NCBI GenBank assembly: GCA_900119535.1
Contig: FPJT01000002.1
Location: forward strand, 307,007-371,006
Origin: Ruminococcus sp. XPD3002
GTDB lineage: Bacteria; Bacillota; Clostridia; Oscillospirales; Ruminococcaceae
Reading direction: 5' to 3'
DNA length: 64,000 nucleotides
The notes under the pieces were generated by a model. That model made no database searches. It was not told the DNA's origin and saw only the letters and a list, made by a program, of their open reading frames with translations. How positions within the stretch are numbered: the stretch's first letter is position 1; the number at the start of each line of letters is the position of its first letter. Shown in pieces: positions 34,424 through 43,144 of this stretch. A program made the translations under genes and the position numbers.

Positions 34424-37057
34424 ATGAAAAACTATAAACGCTTTATTGCAGGTGCAATTGCAGTTGCCATATCAGCAGGAGCAACAGGCTCAGTTGCTTA
34501 TGCAAAGAACCTGAGTGCAAAGAATGCTCCTGCCGCTGAAAAGCAGGAAAGCGAGGCAGCCTCCGACAGTGAACGTGCTCCCGCAGAAGGCAGCTCTGCA
34601 AAGGATGAAACGGTATATGTACTCTGCAACAGCGATGCATCCGTAAAGAATGTCATAGTAAGCGACTGGCTGAAAAATACAGGCGCTTCCACTGAACTGA
34701 GCGACATATCTTCACTTGCCGACATAGTGAACGTAAAGGGCAATGAAAGCTTCTCGCAGACAGGAGAAAGCCTCGACTGGAAGGCAAAGGGCAGTGATAT
34801 CTATTATAAGGGCACTACCGACAAACAGCCTCCCGTAACCGTAAAGATAAGCTATTTCCTGGACGGCAAGCCTGTTTCTCCGGAGGAACTGAAAGGCAGG
34901 AGCGGTCACGTTACAATACGCTGGGACTACACCAATACACAGAAGTCCGTAAAAGAGATAAACGGCGAAATGAAGGAGATATATGTACCATTCATGGCAG
35001 CGAGTGCCGCTGTGCTTGATACAGACCGTTTCCTCAATGTACAGGTTACAAACGGAAAAGTCATATCCGACGGCGAAAGACTCATCATAGCAGGTGCGGC
35101 ATTTCCGGGACTTTCGGACAGCCTCGGACTTGAAGACACAAAGGAAATGTCAATAGATATCCCCGATTATATCGAAGTGTCCGCAGATGTTACCGACTTC
35201 AGAACTACTTCTTCCGTTACGGTAGTTTCCAACGAGATCTTTTCTGAGTTGAAGCTGGATGACAGCTTTGATTTCGGTGATCTTACGGATAAGCTTAAGG
35301 AACTGACAGAGGGCGCTGACAAACTGGAAAACGGTACAGCAGAGCTTTACAAAGGCATGAAGGAGCTTTCGTCGAAGTCAGGCAGTCTGACGGAGGGAGT
35401 TGATAAGCTGTACAACGGTTCAGATCAGCTTAAAAACGGCGCAAAGGAGTTAGCGGACGGCTCCGCAGAGCTTGCGAAAGGTGCAAAAACTCTTTCGGAT
35501 TCCACAGCAGAGCTTTCAAACGGCGTAAAGGATGCAAAGGACGGCTCGAAACAGCTTACTGACGGTATCGGTTCGGCAAAAACAGGTGCTTCCGAGCTTT
35601 CAGACGGCGCTCAGAAGGTAAATGCAGGTGCTTCTTCACTGTCCGACGGCATAGACAGTGCAAAGGCAGGCTCCGATGAACTGGTAAACGGCTTCGCAAA
35701 GGTGAACGAGGGTACTTCTGCCCTGTCATCGGGCGCTGAGGCTCTGACTTCGGGAGTCGGCGCACTTGCTGACGGCGGTACTAAGGTAAGCGACGGCTCA
35801 AAGCAGCTCTCAGGCGGTATGGGTGAGCTTTCAAAGGGCGCATCGACTATCAGCAGTTCGGCAGCTGAACTTTCAGCAGGTATAACCTCCGCAAAGAACG
35901 GTGCGGACTCACTGACAGATGGCATTACCGCGGCGAAAAACGGTGCGGAACAGCTTGCGGCAGGTTCTGTTCAGCTTGAAGCAGGTTCGGAAAAGCTTGC
36001 TGAGGGACTTGGTCAGACAGGCGCTTCACTGGATGCGACAATTTCCGCAAATGAACAGGCACTTGCAGCTATGACTGCACTTTATCAGCAGTCACCTTCA
36101 GAGGAACTTGCAGCGGCAGTTGGCACATTACAGCAGACTATCGAGGCTCAGAAGCAGATATCGGCAGCTATGCAGGAGGGCGGTGAGCTGAACAACGGTG
36201 CGGCAGCTCTTAAATCAGGTGCAGCACAGCTCTCAGGCGGTCTGGGACAGCTTTCATCGGGACTTTCAGACGCTCAGAACGGTACAGCTGCATTACAGCA
36301 GGGCATGGCTTCTCTTGATGAGGGCGGCAAGGCACTGGCAGCAGGTGCAGGACAGCTTTCAGGCTCGTCGGAAACACTTGCAAAGGGTGCAGTATCACTT
36401 AGCGAAGGTGCTTCGGAACTGAACAAAGGCATTTCATCCCTTTCGCAGGGCAGTTCTGGACTGATAAGCGGTCTTGATGAGCTGATAAATGGTATAGGAA
36501 GGCTTTCGGAAGGTAATTTATCCCTTAATGCAGGTCTGGGACAGCTTTCGGCAGGTGCTTCGGAGCTGCAAATGGGCACAGCACAGCTTTCAGCAGGTTC
36601 ACTTACGCTTACGGAAGGCATGACACAGCTTGACAGCGGTGCTTACGCACTGGACGGCGGACTTGCAAAGATACTTTCGGGCAGCGGTCAGTTATCGGGC
36701 GGTGCGAATACACTTTACCAGTCCATACAGAAGGCAAGCAGCGGTGCAGGAAGTCTCAGCAGCGGTGCGAACGAACTGTACAGCGGTATCGGCGCACTGA
36801 AAAGCAATACACCTGCACTTATAGAGGGAATCGGCAAGCTTGAAAGCGGTGCAAAGGAACTGAACGAGGGCATGATAAAATTCAACGACGAGGGAATAAG
36901 CAAGATATCAGGCGCAGCGGACGAACTGCTTCCCGAGCTTAAGGAGCGGTTTGCTGCACTTCGTGAGGCATCGCAGGAATACGATACATTCTCGGGCAAG
37001 GCTGAAGATATGGACGGAAGTGTCAAGTTCATATACATGATAGACGGAATAGAATAA
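34424..37057 (+). CDS. secreted heptad-repeat protein, YhgE/Pip-like, lacking membrane domain
   Basis: 877 residues. A signal peptide (residues about 1-27) is followed by an acidic Ser/Glu stretch and a beta-rich region to about residue 290. From about 290 to 830 it is built of Leu-x-x-Gly heptads, such as LSDGAQKVNAGASSL, of the xxxLxxG type found in YhgE/Pip proteins. YhgE proteins have N- and C-terminal membrane helices. This one has no C-terminal helix and ends SVKFIYMIDGIE, so it is probably secreted or held by its partner. It is co-transcribed with the MMPL exporter. A periplasm-like extension or scaffold for the exporter is plausible but inferred. Confidence 0.8.
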   Translation: MKNYKRFIAGAIAVAISAGATGSVAYAKNLSAKNAPAAEKQESEAASDSERAPAEGSSAKDETVYVLCNSDASVKNVIVSDWLKNTGASTELSDISSLADIVNVKGNESFSQTGESLDWKAKGSDIYYKGTTDKQPPVTVKISYFLDGKPVSPEELKGRSGHVTIRWDYTNTQKSVKEINGEMKEIYVPFMAASAAVLDTDRFLNVQVTNGKVISDGERLIIAGAAFPGLSDSLGLEDTKEMSIDIPDYIEVSADVTDFRTTSSVTVVSNEIFSELKLDDSFDFGDLTDKLKELTEGADKLENGTAELYKGMKELSSKSGSLTEGVDKLYNGSDQLKNGAKELADGSAELAKGAKTLSDSTAELSNGVKDAKDGSKQLTDGIGSAKTGASELSDGAQKVNAGASSLSDGIDSAKAGSDELVNGFAKVNEGTSALSSGAEALTSGVGALADGGTKVSDGSKQLSGGMGELSKGASTISSSAAELSAGITSAKNGADSLTDGITAAKNGAEQLAAGSVQLEAGSEKLAEGLGQTGASLDATISANEQALAAMTALYQQSPSEELAAAVGTLQQTIEAQKQISAAMQEGGELNNGAAALKSGAAQLSGGLGQLSSGLSDAQNGTAALQQGMASLDEGGKALAAGAGQLSGSSETLAKGAVSLSEGASELNKGISSLSQGSSGLISGLDELINGIGRLSEGNLSLNAGLGQLSAGASELQMGTAQLSAGSLTLTEGMTQLDSGAYALDGGLAKILSGSGQLSGGANTLYQSIQKASSGAGSLSSGANELYSGIGALKSNTPALIEGIGKLESGAKELNEGMIKFNDEGISKISGAADELLPELKERFAALREASQEYDTFSGKAEDMDGSVKFIYMIDGIE

Positions 37058-37063
37058 AGCAGA

Positions 37064-37346
37064 AGGGGACAGCTTAATGCTGTCCCTTCAGTCTGTCAAA
37101 AAAGTATGGATTCATCAGGGAACGCCCTCTCTTGCAGGGCGTTCCCTCTTTCAAAACAGTCCACCGGACTGTTTTGAAATTCACCCTTTGCGGTGCGCTT
37201 TGTGCGGTGAGGGGCGTTGCCCCTCTAACCCCACCAAAGGCTCTGCCTTTGGAATCCGCTAAAGGGATAGTATCCCTTTAGAATCCACGAATAAATGATT
37301 TCAGGCTTTTTTTGACACTCTCAAGGTGACGGCTTAATGCTGTCAC
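37064..37346. repeat. stacked-hairpin intergenic element
   Basis: Five perfect or near-perfect hairpins stand in a row: 37117-37147 (11-bp arms), 37150-37178 (13-bp arms, 3-base loop), 37209-37225, 37234-37252 and 37260-37280. The flanks (37064-37098 and 37310-37346) are themselves inverted: each has a small ACAGC-like hairpin and then TGTCAAAAAA facing inward. This fills the gap after the heptad-repeat gene, and the first hairpin probably also ends that transcript. It looks like a miniature mobile element or a large structured RNA. No open frame of note. Confidence 0.75.
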
Positions 37347-37350
37347 TTAT

Positions 37351-37381
37351 GAAAAAAGAAAAGGACGGCATCATGCCGTCC
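37351..37381 (-). terminator. terminator of the Na/Pi-PhoU gene
   Basis: An 8-bp stem (GGACGGCA / TGCCGTCC) with a 3-base loop is followed on the minus strand by TTTTCTTTTTTC. It is 43 bases beyond the stop. Confidence 0.82.
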
Positions 37382-37423
37382 CTTCCTTTGTTGTGGTTTT
37401 ATGAGAGAATTGGATATCGTGGT

Positions 37424-39223
37424 TTATTTTGCCGCTGTAGGAACTGCGGCGAGTCTTTCAAAATACTCCTTGGAGTATGCAAGGTATTCGTTTCTGAATG
37501 TTTCGTCGTTCTGCTTTACCTCGTGGAGATAAGCGTGGAGATTGGTCTTTTCGTCCGTCTCGATGAGACAGCCTGCGATATTGGAGCAGTGATCGGAGAT
37601 ACGCTCCAGATTGGTGAGTATATCCTGGAAGATATATCCCAGCTCGACTGTACACTCGTCGTTCTGTAAACGGCGGATGTGACGGTTTTTCAGCTCGGTG
37701 CTGAGGTTGTCCACCACTTCTTCAAGAGGTTCGACCTTATGAGCAACAGCAAGATCGTTGCTGATATAGGACTCGATAGCCTTGTTGATATTCTCGGTTA
37801 TCGCATCGTTGATTATCTTTATCTCGCTTACGCACTCGGCTGAGAAGCTGATGCCTTTTTCGTGCATTTCCTGAGCCGATTCCACAAGGTTAACGGCGTG
37901 GTCGGAGATTCGCTCGAAGTTTCCGACGCAGTGCATCATTTTTGAAACACGGCGGCTGTCCGCACCTGTAACGCTTGCTTTTGATATCTTTATGAGATAG
38001 CTGTTTATCTTATCCTCGAACTTGTCGATGATGTCCTCACGTTCGATTATCGAATCGGCAGTCTCATCGCTGTATTCGGAGGTGAGAAGGTTCAGGGCAT
38101 CTATGATAGTTTCCTTGGTTATTCTTGCCATTTCGTCCGTAGCGCTTCTGCAAGCCTCAACAGCTACAGCAGGAGTTTTCAGGAAGCGCTCGTCAAGACC
38201 TGTTACAACGCTCTTGATCTCAGGTTCTTCGTTCTTTCCGTCGCGGATGATGATCTTTGAAAGAGCAACGAGCTGTTTAGTAAATGGAAGAAGGATTATT
38301 GTGGTTGCTATATTGAATATAGAGTGCATAACAGCAATGCCGACGTATCCGACGGTCTGGCTGAATATGCTGAGCTGTACAATATGCTGCAGTATCATAG
38401 CAACAGGAAGCAGTATCAATGTACCGAGAACTTTTATAAGTATGTGTATACAAGCAACTCTTTTGGCATTTTTATTAACACCGATACTTGAAATCAGAGC
38501 TGTGATACATGTACCGATATTAAGTCCCATGATTATTGGAAGTGCCATTCCATAGGTAAGTGCGCCTGTCTGAGAAAATGCCTGTAAGATACCGACAGAA
38601 GCAGCTGAACTCTGGATAATACCGGTAAAGCCTGCGCCGACAAGAACACCGAGTATAGGATTATGGAAAGCAGTGAGTATTCTCTGGAATTCGGGAGAAT
38701 CTGCGAGCGGTGCAACCGAATCGGACATAAGAGTCATACCCGTCATGATTATTGCAAAACCGACGAGAATTCGACCGATATCCTTTTTCTTATTTTTCTT
38801 TGCACCCATTATCAGTATAACTCCGATAAGAGCGACCAATGGTGCGAAAGAAGAAGGCTTCAGCATTTTAACAAATGGGTTTTTTCCGTCTACGCCTGCA
38901 AGACTGAGTATCCATGCTGTAAGAGTAGTTCCGATATCTGAACCGAAGCATACGCCTATTGTTTGTTCAAGGGACATGATTCCCGAGTTAACGAATCCCA
39001 CGAGCATAACGGTCATAGCCGATGATGACTGGATAGCTATGGTAACGCCCATACCGAGGAGAATAGCTTTGAACTTGTTTGAGGTCATTTTTTTCAGGGC
39101 TACCTCCAGCTTACCACCTGTAAGCTTTTCAAGACCTGTGGACATAACGTTCATTCCGTAAAGGAAGAAGGCGAGTCCTCCGAGAAGAGTGAAGATGTTA
39201 AAAATAGAAAAACTTTCGTCCAT
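37424..39223 (-). CDS. Na/Pi cotransporter with C-terminal PhoU domain
   Basis: 599 residues. The N-terminal 350 residues hold about eight to ten membrane helices in two repeats with QSSSAMTVMLVGFVNSG and QSSAASVGILQAFSQTG. These QSSS/QSSA signatures are the substrate-binding motifs of the NptA/PNaS family. The C-terminal 230 residues form a PhoU-like helical domain (KMMHCVGNFERISDHAVNLVE and NLERISDHCSNIA). It probably imports phosphate with sodium, controlled by its PhoU domain. AAAGGAG precedes the start. Confidence 0.93.
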   Translation of the reverse strand: MDESFSIFNIFTLLGGLAFFLYGMNVMSTGLEKLTGGKLEVALKKMTSNKFKAILLGMGVTIAIQSSSAMTVMLVGFVNSGIMSLEQTIGVCFGSDIGTTLTAWILSLAGVDGKNPFVKMLKPSSFAPLVALIGVILIMGAKKNKKKDIGRILVGFAIIMTGMTLMSDSVAPLADSPEFQRILTAFHNPILGVLVGAGFTGIIQSSAASVGILQAFSQTGALTYGMALPIIMGLNIGTCITALISSIGVNKNAKRVACIHILIKVLGTLILLPVAMILQHIVQLSIFSQTVGYVGIAVMHSIFNIATTIILLPFTKQLVALSKIIIRDGKNEEPEIKSVVTGLDERFLKTPAVAVEACRSATDEMARITKETIIDALNLLTSEYSDETADSIIEREDIIDKFEDKINSYLIKISKASVTGADSRRVSKMMHCVGNFERISDHAVNLVESAQEMHEKGISFSAECVSEIKIINDAITENINKAIESYISNDLAVAHKVEPLEEVVDNLSTELKNRHIRRLQNDECTVELGYIFQDILTNLERISDHCSNIAGCLIETDEKTNLHAYLHEVKQNDETFRNEYLAYSKEYFERLAAVPTAAK

Positions 39224-39268
39224 ACCATGAACTCCTTTAAAAATATATTATTATTCCTTTCAGTTTTT

Positions 39269-39296
39269 ATTATATCCCTCTTTCGGGAATAGTCAA
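39269..39296 (-). promoter_or_regulatory. promoter of the Na/Pi-PhoU gene
   Basis: On the minus strand TTGACT and TATAAT are 16 bases apart, about 46 bases before the start codon. No Pho box pattern was seen nearby. Confidence 0.75.
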
Positions 39297-39343
39297 TAGA
39301 AATCGGAAGGGTTTAACTTAGATTTAACATTATAGGGGCCACT

Positions 39344-39393
39344 TTAGCACTCTCGCGAATCGAGTGTTAGCACTCGTGCCTGTAGAGTGCTAA
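39344..39393 (+). promoter_or_regulatory. two overlapping CIRCE elements (HrcA operators)
   Basis: The second unit, 39367-39393, is a perfect CIRCE: TTAGCACTC-N9-GAGTGCTAA. The first, 39344-39370, is TTAGCACTC-N9-GAGTGTTAG and shares four bases with it. CIRCE binds HrcA, the heat-shock repressor. They lie 180 bases before hsp20. No clear -10/-35 pair was picked out between them and the gene. Confidence 0.93.
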
Positions 39394-39574
39394 TTTTCAT
39401 CTTTCTGTCACAGTCCCATTATTATTTGCTCATATAGGTGCAGTATCATATAATCACCGAAAGGAAAGGGATGATACCAATGGAAAACGGGTATGATAAT
39501 GAATACAAAGGAATAATAAACATAAAATAAGTATGGCTGCAAAAAGCAGTTTAAAGTAACTGGAGGTATGATTT

Positions 39575-39997
39575 ATGTATGGACTTTCACCATTCGGAAG
39601 AAACGGATTCGATCTTTTCAACTTTATTAATGACTTGGATAAACAGTTCTCGGATACAATGCCTGTAAACTCCTGCAGGACGGATATACGCGATGAAGGC
39701 GATAAATACGTTATGGAATCGGAGCTTCCGGGCTTTGAGAAAGAGGACATCAAGCTTGATATAAACGGTTCTTATCTTGTTATCTCGGCACAGCACGAGA
39801 ACACAGAGGAGAAGAAGGAAGACAGCGGAAAGTATATCCACCGCGAGCGTAAATTCGGTTCTTACAAGAGAAGCTTTGATATCTCGGATGTTGATGCAGA
39901 TGGTATCTCTGCCGAGTATAAGAACGGCATCCTTATTATAGACCTTCCAAAGAAGAAGCCTGAAGAGCCTGTTGCAAAGAGACTTGAAATAAAGTAA
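39575..39997 (+). CDS. small heat-shock protein Hsp20
   Basis: 140 residues. The alpha-crystallin domain spans about residues 30-128 with ELPGFEKEDIKLDINGSYLVI and the C-terminal strand KNGILIIDLPKK. A short Ile-containing C-terminal extension (KRLEIK) follows. It holds unfolding proteins in the cytosol under stress. GGAGG precedes the ATG. The upstream double CIRCE predicts HrcA control. Confidence 0.95.
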   Translation: MYGLSPFGRNGFDLFNFINDLDKQFSDTMPVNSCRTDIRDEGDKYVMESELPGFEKEDIKLDINGSYLVISAQHENTEEKKEDSGKYIHRERKFGSYKRSFDISDVDADGISAEYKNGILIIDLPKKKPEEPVAKRLEIK

Positions 39998-40001
39998 TGA
40001 A

Positions 40002-40034
40002 AATGCCCCTCGAAAAAGAGGGGCATTCGTTTTA
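40002..40034 (+). terminator. terminator of hsp20
   Basis: A 10-bp perfect stem (AATGCCCCTC / GAGGGGCATT) with a 6-base loop is followed by CGTTTTAA, directly after the stop. Confidence 0.82.
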
Positions 40035-40041
40035 ACTATTG

Positions 40042-40521
40042 TCATTCAAGGACTATATCCTCGAACTTTCCGCGTATCGCTTTAACAAGTTCGGAAGGGG
40101 AAAGGTGTATCTGAGTTCCTATACGTCCGCCGCTGATATAGAAAAGCGGAAGTGCTTCAGCTGTATTATGTACAACAGTCATGAACTGTTTCTTCATGCC
40201 GATAGGAGTACAGCCTCCTCTTACATAACCTGTTACCTTTGTGATGTCCTTTACGTGAAGAAGCTCCACGGACTTTTCACCTACGCTCTTTGCGGCTTTT
40301 TTCAGGTCCAGCTCCAGAGCTACCGGAAGCAGGAAGCAGTAATAACTGCCTGTTTTGCCCTGTGCAATAAGAGTCTTGAAGGTCTCATCGGCAGGCTGAC
40401 CGAGCTTTTCCGCAACGGTGATGCCGTCGATGAATTCATCACACTGGTATACCTGTATCTCGTAGTTTATACCGCTTTTATCAAGAAATCGCATTGCATT
40501 GGTCTTAAGTTCCTTTGCCAT
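40042..40521 (-). CDS. ybaK: YbaK-type aminoacyl-tRNA deacylase
   Basis: 159 residues from the ATG whose complement is at 40519-40521, preceded by AGG and matching the family start MAKELKTNAMRFLD. The longer frame, to 40716, runs through the repeat element and is rejected. Conserved signatures are KTLIAQGK, GYVRGGCTPIGMKK and the C-terminal HLSPSELVKA. YbaK clears Cys-tRNA(Pro). The gene lies downstream of the RING-like gene on the same strand with repeat copy 2 between. Confidence 0.92.
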   Translation of the reverse strand: MAKELKTNAMRFLDKSGINYEIQVYQCDEFIDGITVAEKLGQPADETFKTLIAQGKTGSYYCFLLPVALELDLKKAAKSVGEKSVELLHVKDITKVTGYVRGGCTPIGMKKQFMTVVHNTAEALPLFYISGGRIGTQIHLSPSELVKAIRGKFEDIVLE

Positions 40522-40576
40522 AATTATACCTCCATACAGAAACGGCGGATATAAAACATCCGCCGCTTTTGTTTTT

Positions 40577-40736
40577 ATTGCTCCGCCAATTAATTCTTGA
40601 AGAATTATAGCGAAGGACAGGCAGCGAAAGGCAAGGAAGAAAGGCACAGGAATACTGTCGTATTTCAAGACTTTCTGACGAGGTATTTCGCTGTCTGGAC
40701 AAGCCAGAAAATTCAAGAGTTAGTTGGCGGAGCAAT
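40577..40736 (+). repeat. 160-bp element with terminal inverted repeats, copy 2
   Basis: Same family as 11576-11722, with near-identical ends ATTGCTCCGCCAATTAA and the inverse at the other end. It has a 13-base internal insertion (AAGGAAGAAAGGC) relative to copy 1. It ends 2 bases from the stop codon of the RING-like gene, so it may also act as that gene's transcript end. Confidence 0.88.
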
Positions 40737-40738
40737 AT

Positions 40739-41707
40739 TTATTGCATAGTCATAAACGAAAACGTCTCTATAGCTATTATTGTGAATATAAGCGTTGCAA
40801 AAGTGATCGCAAGCATCAGCAGAAGCGCAAGTATCATGTTCAGAGGACGTATACCTCCGAAGGCTGCGGCACGTTCTTTGGTTATATTGCCGCCGCTGCG
40901 CTTTTTCATTCTTTTCAGTGTGTTCACAGCAAAGCGGAAATACAGCCAGTTGCCGAAAATACACATCAGGATTCTCAGGGCAAGCTCAGCAACATTGCAA
41001 ACCTCAATAAGGTTCTTGATTATGGTGCGGTTTGCATAGAGCGCCTCCATAGTGCGGACAGAGAACAATGCAAGGGTACTGTCCTCCATGCCTGTCTTGA
41101 CGAAATAGCTTATTGCCGCAGGTATGCTGAGAATGGTCATAAGGACGGCGGTCGCAATGGACCAGCCCCACATCCTTCTGTTTGCGAAATAAAGCTGAGG
41201 GAAGAAGAAGCAAAGCACGTTGAATGAGAGCTTTGTGCCGATATCCTTCATTCGTTTGAATATAGGGATATAATAAATGGTATTGGTATCCACGAAGTTT
41301 GAAACTTCCCTGATAGTAGCGCCGCCCAGGTCCTCATCGGGATTGAAGCCGAGGTACGGCCTTGAGATGCCTATACCGACCTCATCGGCATATCCGTCAG
41401 CGGACGTATCCTCACCTGTGTTTTTATCCTCATTCAGGTATCCGCCGCAGTGTGAACATCGTTCCTGATCTGCAGGATTCGGGAATTGGCACACAGGACA
41501 AACAATAAGACGACTGTTGATGCTTTTCAGCGGTTTTTCACGCTGCCACTTTCCTCCTTCGCCGTGAAGAGCTTCATTGGCACACTTTTTTTCCTTATTA
41601 TAGCACTCTCTGTGATGCGGAGAACCGCATTCGGGACAAACAACTATATCGTCGCCCTGTACGAATAACCCACCGCATGCAGCACATCTTTCACCGAAAT
41701 AGTCCAT
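40739..41707 (-). CDS. RING-finger-like membrane protein
   Basis: 322 residues from the ATG whose complement is at 41705-41707, with GAAGGAGGG upstream. The N-terminus reads CAACGG, VVCPECGSPHHRECY and KKC, the layout of the prokaryotic RING family 1. A second zinc ribbon (CPVCQFPNPADQERCSHCGG) follows at about residues 68-87. The C-terminal part has about four membrane helices starting at FFPQLYFANRRMWGW. RING folds in bacteria bind zinc; no ubiquitin system is known to go with this family. Function unknown. Confidence 0.78.
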   Translation of the reverse strand: MDYFGERCAACGGLFVQGDDIVVCPECGSPHHRECYNKEKKCANEALHGEGGKWQREKPLKSINSRLIVCPVCQFPNPADQERCSHCGGYLNEDKNTGEDTSADGYADEVGIGISRPYLGFNPDEDLGGATIREVSNFVDTNTIYYIPIFKRMKDIGTKLSFNVLCFFFPQLYFANRRMWGWSIATAVLMTILSIPAAISYFVKTGMEDSTLALFSVRTMEALYANRTIIKNLIEVCNVAELALRILMCIFGNWLYFRFAVNTLKRMKKRSGGNITKERAAAFGGIRPLNMILALLLMLAITFATLIFTIIAIETFSFMTMQ

Positions 41708-41816
41708 AGTACCCTCCTTCCGATAATATTCGTTCTGAATATTATTATACCATGATATGAAGTATAAAATCAAGAGGGAACTACAATAACATATAGAAAT
41801 TTATTTACAGCTCAGG

Positions 41817-42782
41817 TCATTTTTTTATAAGTTTGTATAATATGGATATAGCTCCGCACATTACACCTGCAACAGGCCATACCACCCAGCTGATATCCCA
41901 TCTGCCCGAAATGAAGCTGAAAAGCAGGTATCCTGCTGTAATAACAGTCCAGTAAAAACCGATAATCAATCCAATCTTCTTATCAGAGCGGTTCTCTTTT
42001 TCTTCTCTTGTGAAGCTGCCTTCTTCAAGGAGTTTTTCATATCCGCCGTTTGTGATGCCCGTATGTACGAAAAGGAAAACTCCGCAGGCTATCATTATGA
42101 ACATGAGCGCAGGAACAGAGCGTACTGCGGCGCTTGCAGAATCGAAGTTATCTGCGATTATAGGCGGCAGGAAAGCAAGGATGCAGAGTATTACACCGAT
42201 AACTGTATTGCGGATAGAAACCGGTCTGTACTTTGTCTGTTTTTCTTTTACCATGCCCGATACACCGTATTCAGTGTCTATGCCTTCCTTGATAAGGTAG
42301 TCATAGGGATCCATCATCATGCCGGATACGATGAACACTCCTACGCTTGAAGCGATCATAAGCAGCATTATTATAACAGCGAACGTATCTGATTTACAGT
42401 TCAGACTGTCGGATAAAATGGGAGCTATAACGGAAAGGATGATAACTGCAACTCCAGCAGGCACCATTAAAGCTCTTTTGCGGTTGAGTTCAAGGAACTT
42501 GTTTGCTTCTTCCATGCTGACATGGCGGAGAGGCGGTTCTGTTTCTTCGGGAGCAGCTTCAGTGGGAGCTTCCGCAGCAGTTTCTATCTCTTCCTTTAAT
42601 AGGTAGTCTGTGCTTACGCCGAATATCTGAGAGAGCTGAAGAATCCTGTTAAGGTCGGGAGTGGACTGAGCACCCTCCCATTTAGATACGGACTGTCTGC
42701 TTACTCCGAGTTTTTCTGCAAGCTCCTCCTGAGAGAGACCTGCCTTTTTTCTTAAGTCGATAATCTTATCTGCGAGTATCAT
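41817..42782 (-). CDS. XRE-family regulator with membrane domain
   Basis: 321 residues from the ATG whose complement is at 42780-42782, after AAAGGAGG. An N-terminal XRE helix-turn-helix ([21 protein letters not shown]) is joined by an acidic Pro/Glu linker to six membrane segments. It is likely a membrane-tethered transcription factor that responds to an envelope signal. The regulated genes are not known; the divergent lipoprotein is a candidate target. Confidence 0.85.
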   Translation of the reverse strand: MILADKIIDLRKKAGLSQEELAEKLGVSRQSVSKWEGAQSTPDLNRILQLSQIFGVSTDYLLKEEIETAAEAPTEAAPEETEPPLRHVSMEEANKFLELNRKRALMVPAGVAVIILSVIAPILSDSLNCKSDTFAVIIMLLMIASSVGVFIVSGMMMDPYDYLIKEGIDTEYGVSGMVKEKQTKYRPVSIRNTVIGVILCILAFLPPIIADNFDSASAAVRSVPALMFIMIACGVFLFVHTGITNGGYEKLLEEGSFTREEKENRSDKKIGLIIGFYWTVITAGYLLFSFISGRWDISWVVWPVAGVMCGAISILYKLIKK

Positions 42783-42822
42783 ATATTTTCCTCCTTTAGT
42801 CTGTGGCTTGACCACTGTCCAT

Positions 42823-42851
42823 ATTATAGCATATCAGGCATTTACATTCAA
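42823..42851 (-). promoter_or_regulatory. promoter of the XRE membrane regulator
   Basis: On the minus strand TTGAAT and TATAAT are 17 bases apart, about 41 bases before the start. Confidence 0.75.
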
Positions 42852-43144
42852 CCAACTCCGCTTTTCAATTTGTCAACCGGCGGTTGCATTGCCTGTATTT
42901 CGGGGAAAATCAACTGTACATCTCAGTTGACTGCCGAGTGTCGCGAGATATCTGCGGACTGTTTACCGCAATGCTCCAACAGCAACATTGTCTATATTTC
43001 AAACTGCATATTCTGCAAAGTTTGTTGATAAAACATCTTGAACTTGCAATCCAAATCGTGTATTATAATAGTGTATTGCACCGATGCTATAAGGTGCAGG
43101 AACAATAGGTCCGCAAGGCGGACAAAGTCAGAAAGAGGTAGATC
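42852..43144. other. intergenic region, possible operator
   Basis: There is no gene in this stretch. A 7-bp inverted repeat, TCAACTG-N7-CAGTTGA, at 42910-42930 could be an operator for the XRE protein. Near 43067 a TATAAT occurs without a well spaced -35 partner; it may be the lipoprotein promoter. Confidence 0.4.

Noticed and set aside
34443-37038. Many open frames and short tandem repeats in the heptad-repeat gene, CRISPR-like at first sight
   Set aside because: The repeats follow the codons of Leu-x-x-Gly heptads, are not evenly spaced and have no constant repeat with unique spacers.
40505-40735. Open frame in repeat copy 2 sharing SLPVLRYNSSR with a frame in copy 1
   Set aside because: The shared peptide is only the translated repeat; copy 3 does not keep it and there is no start signal.
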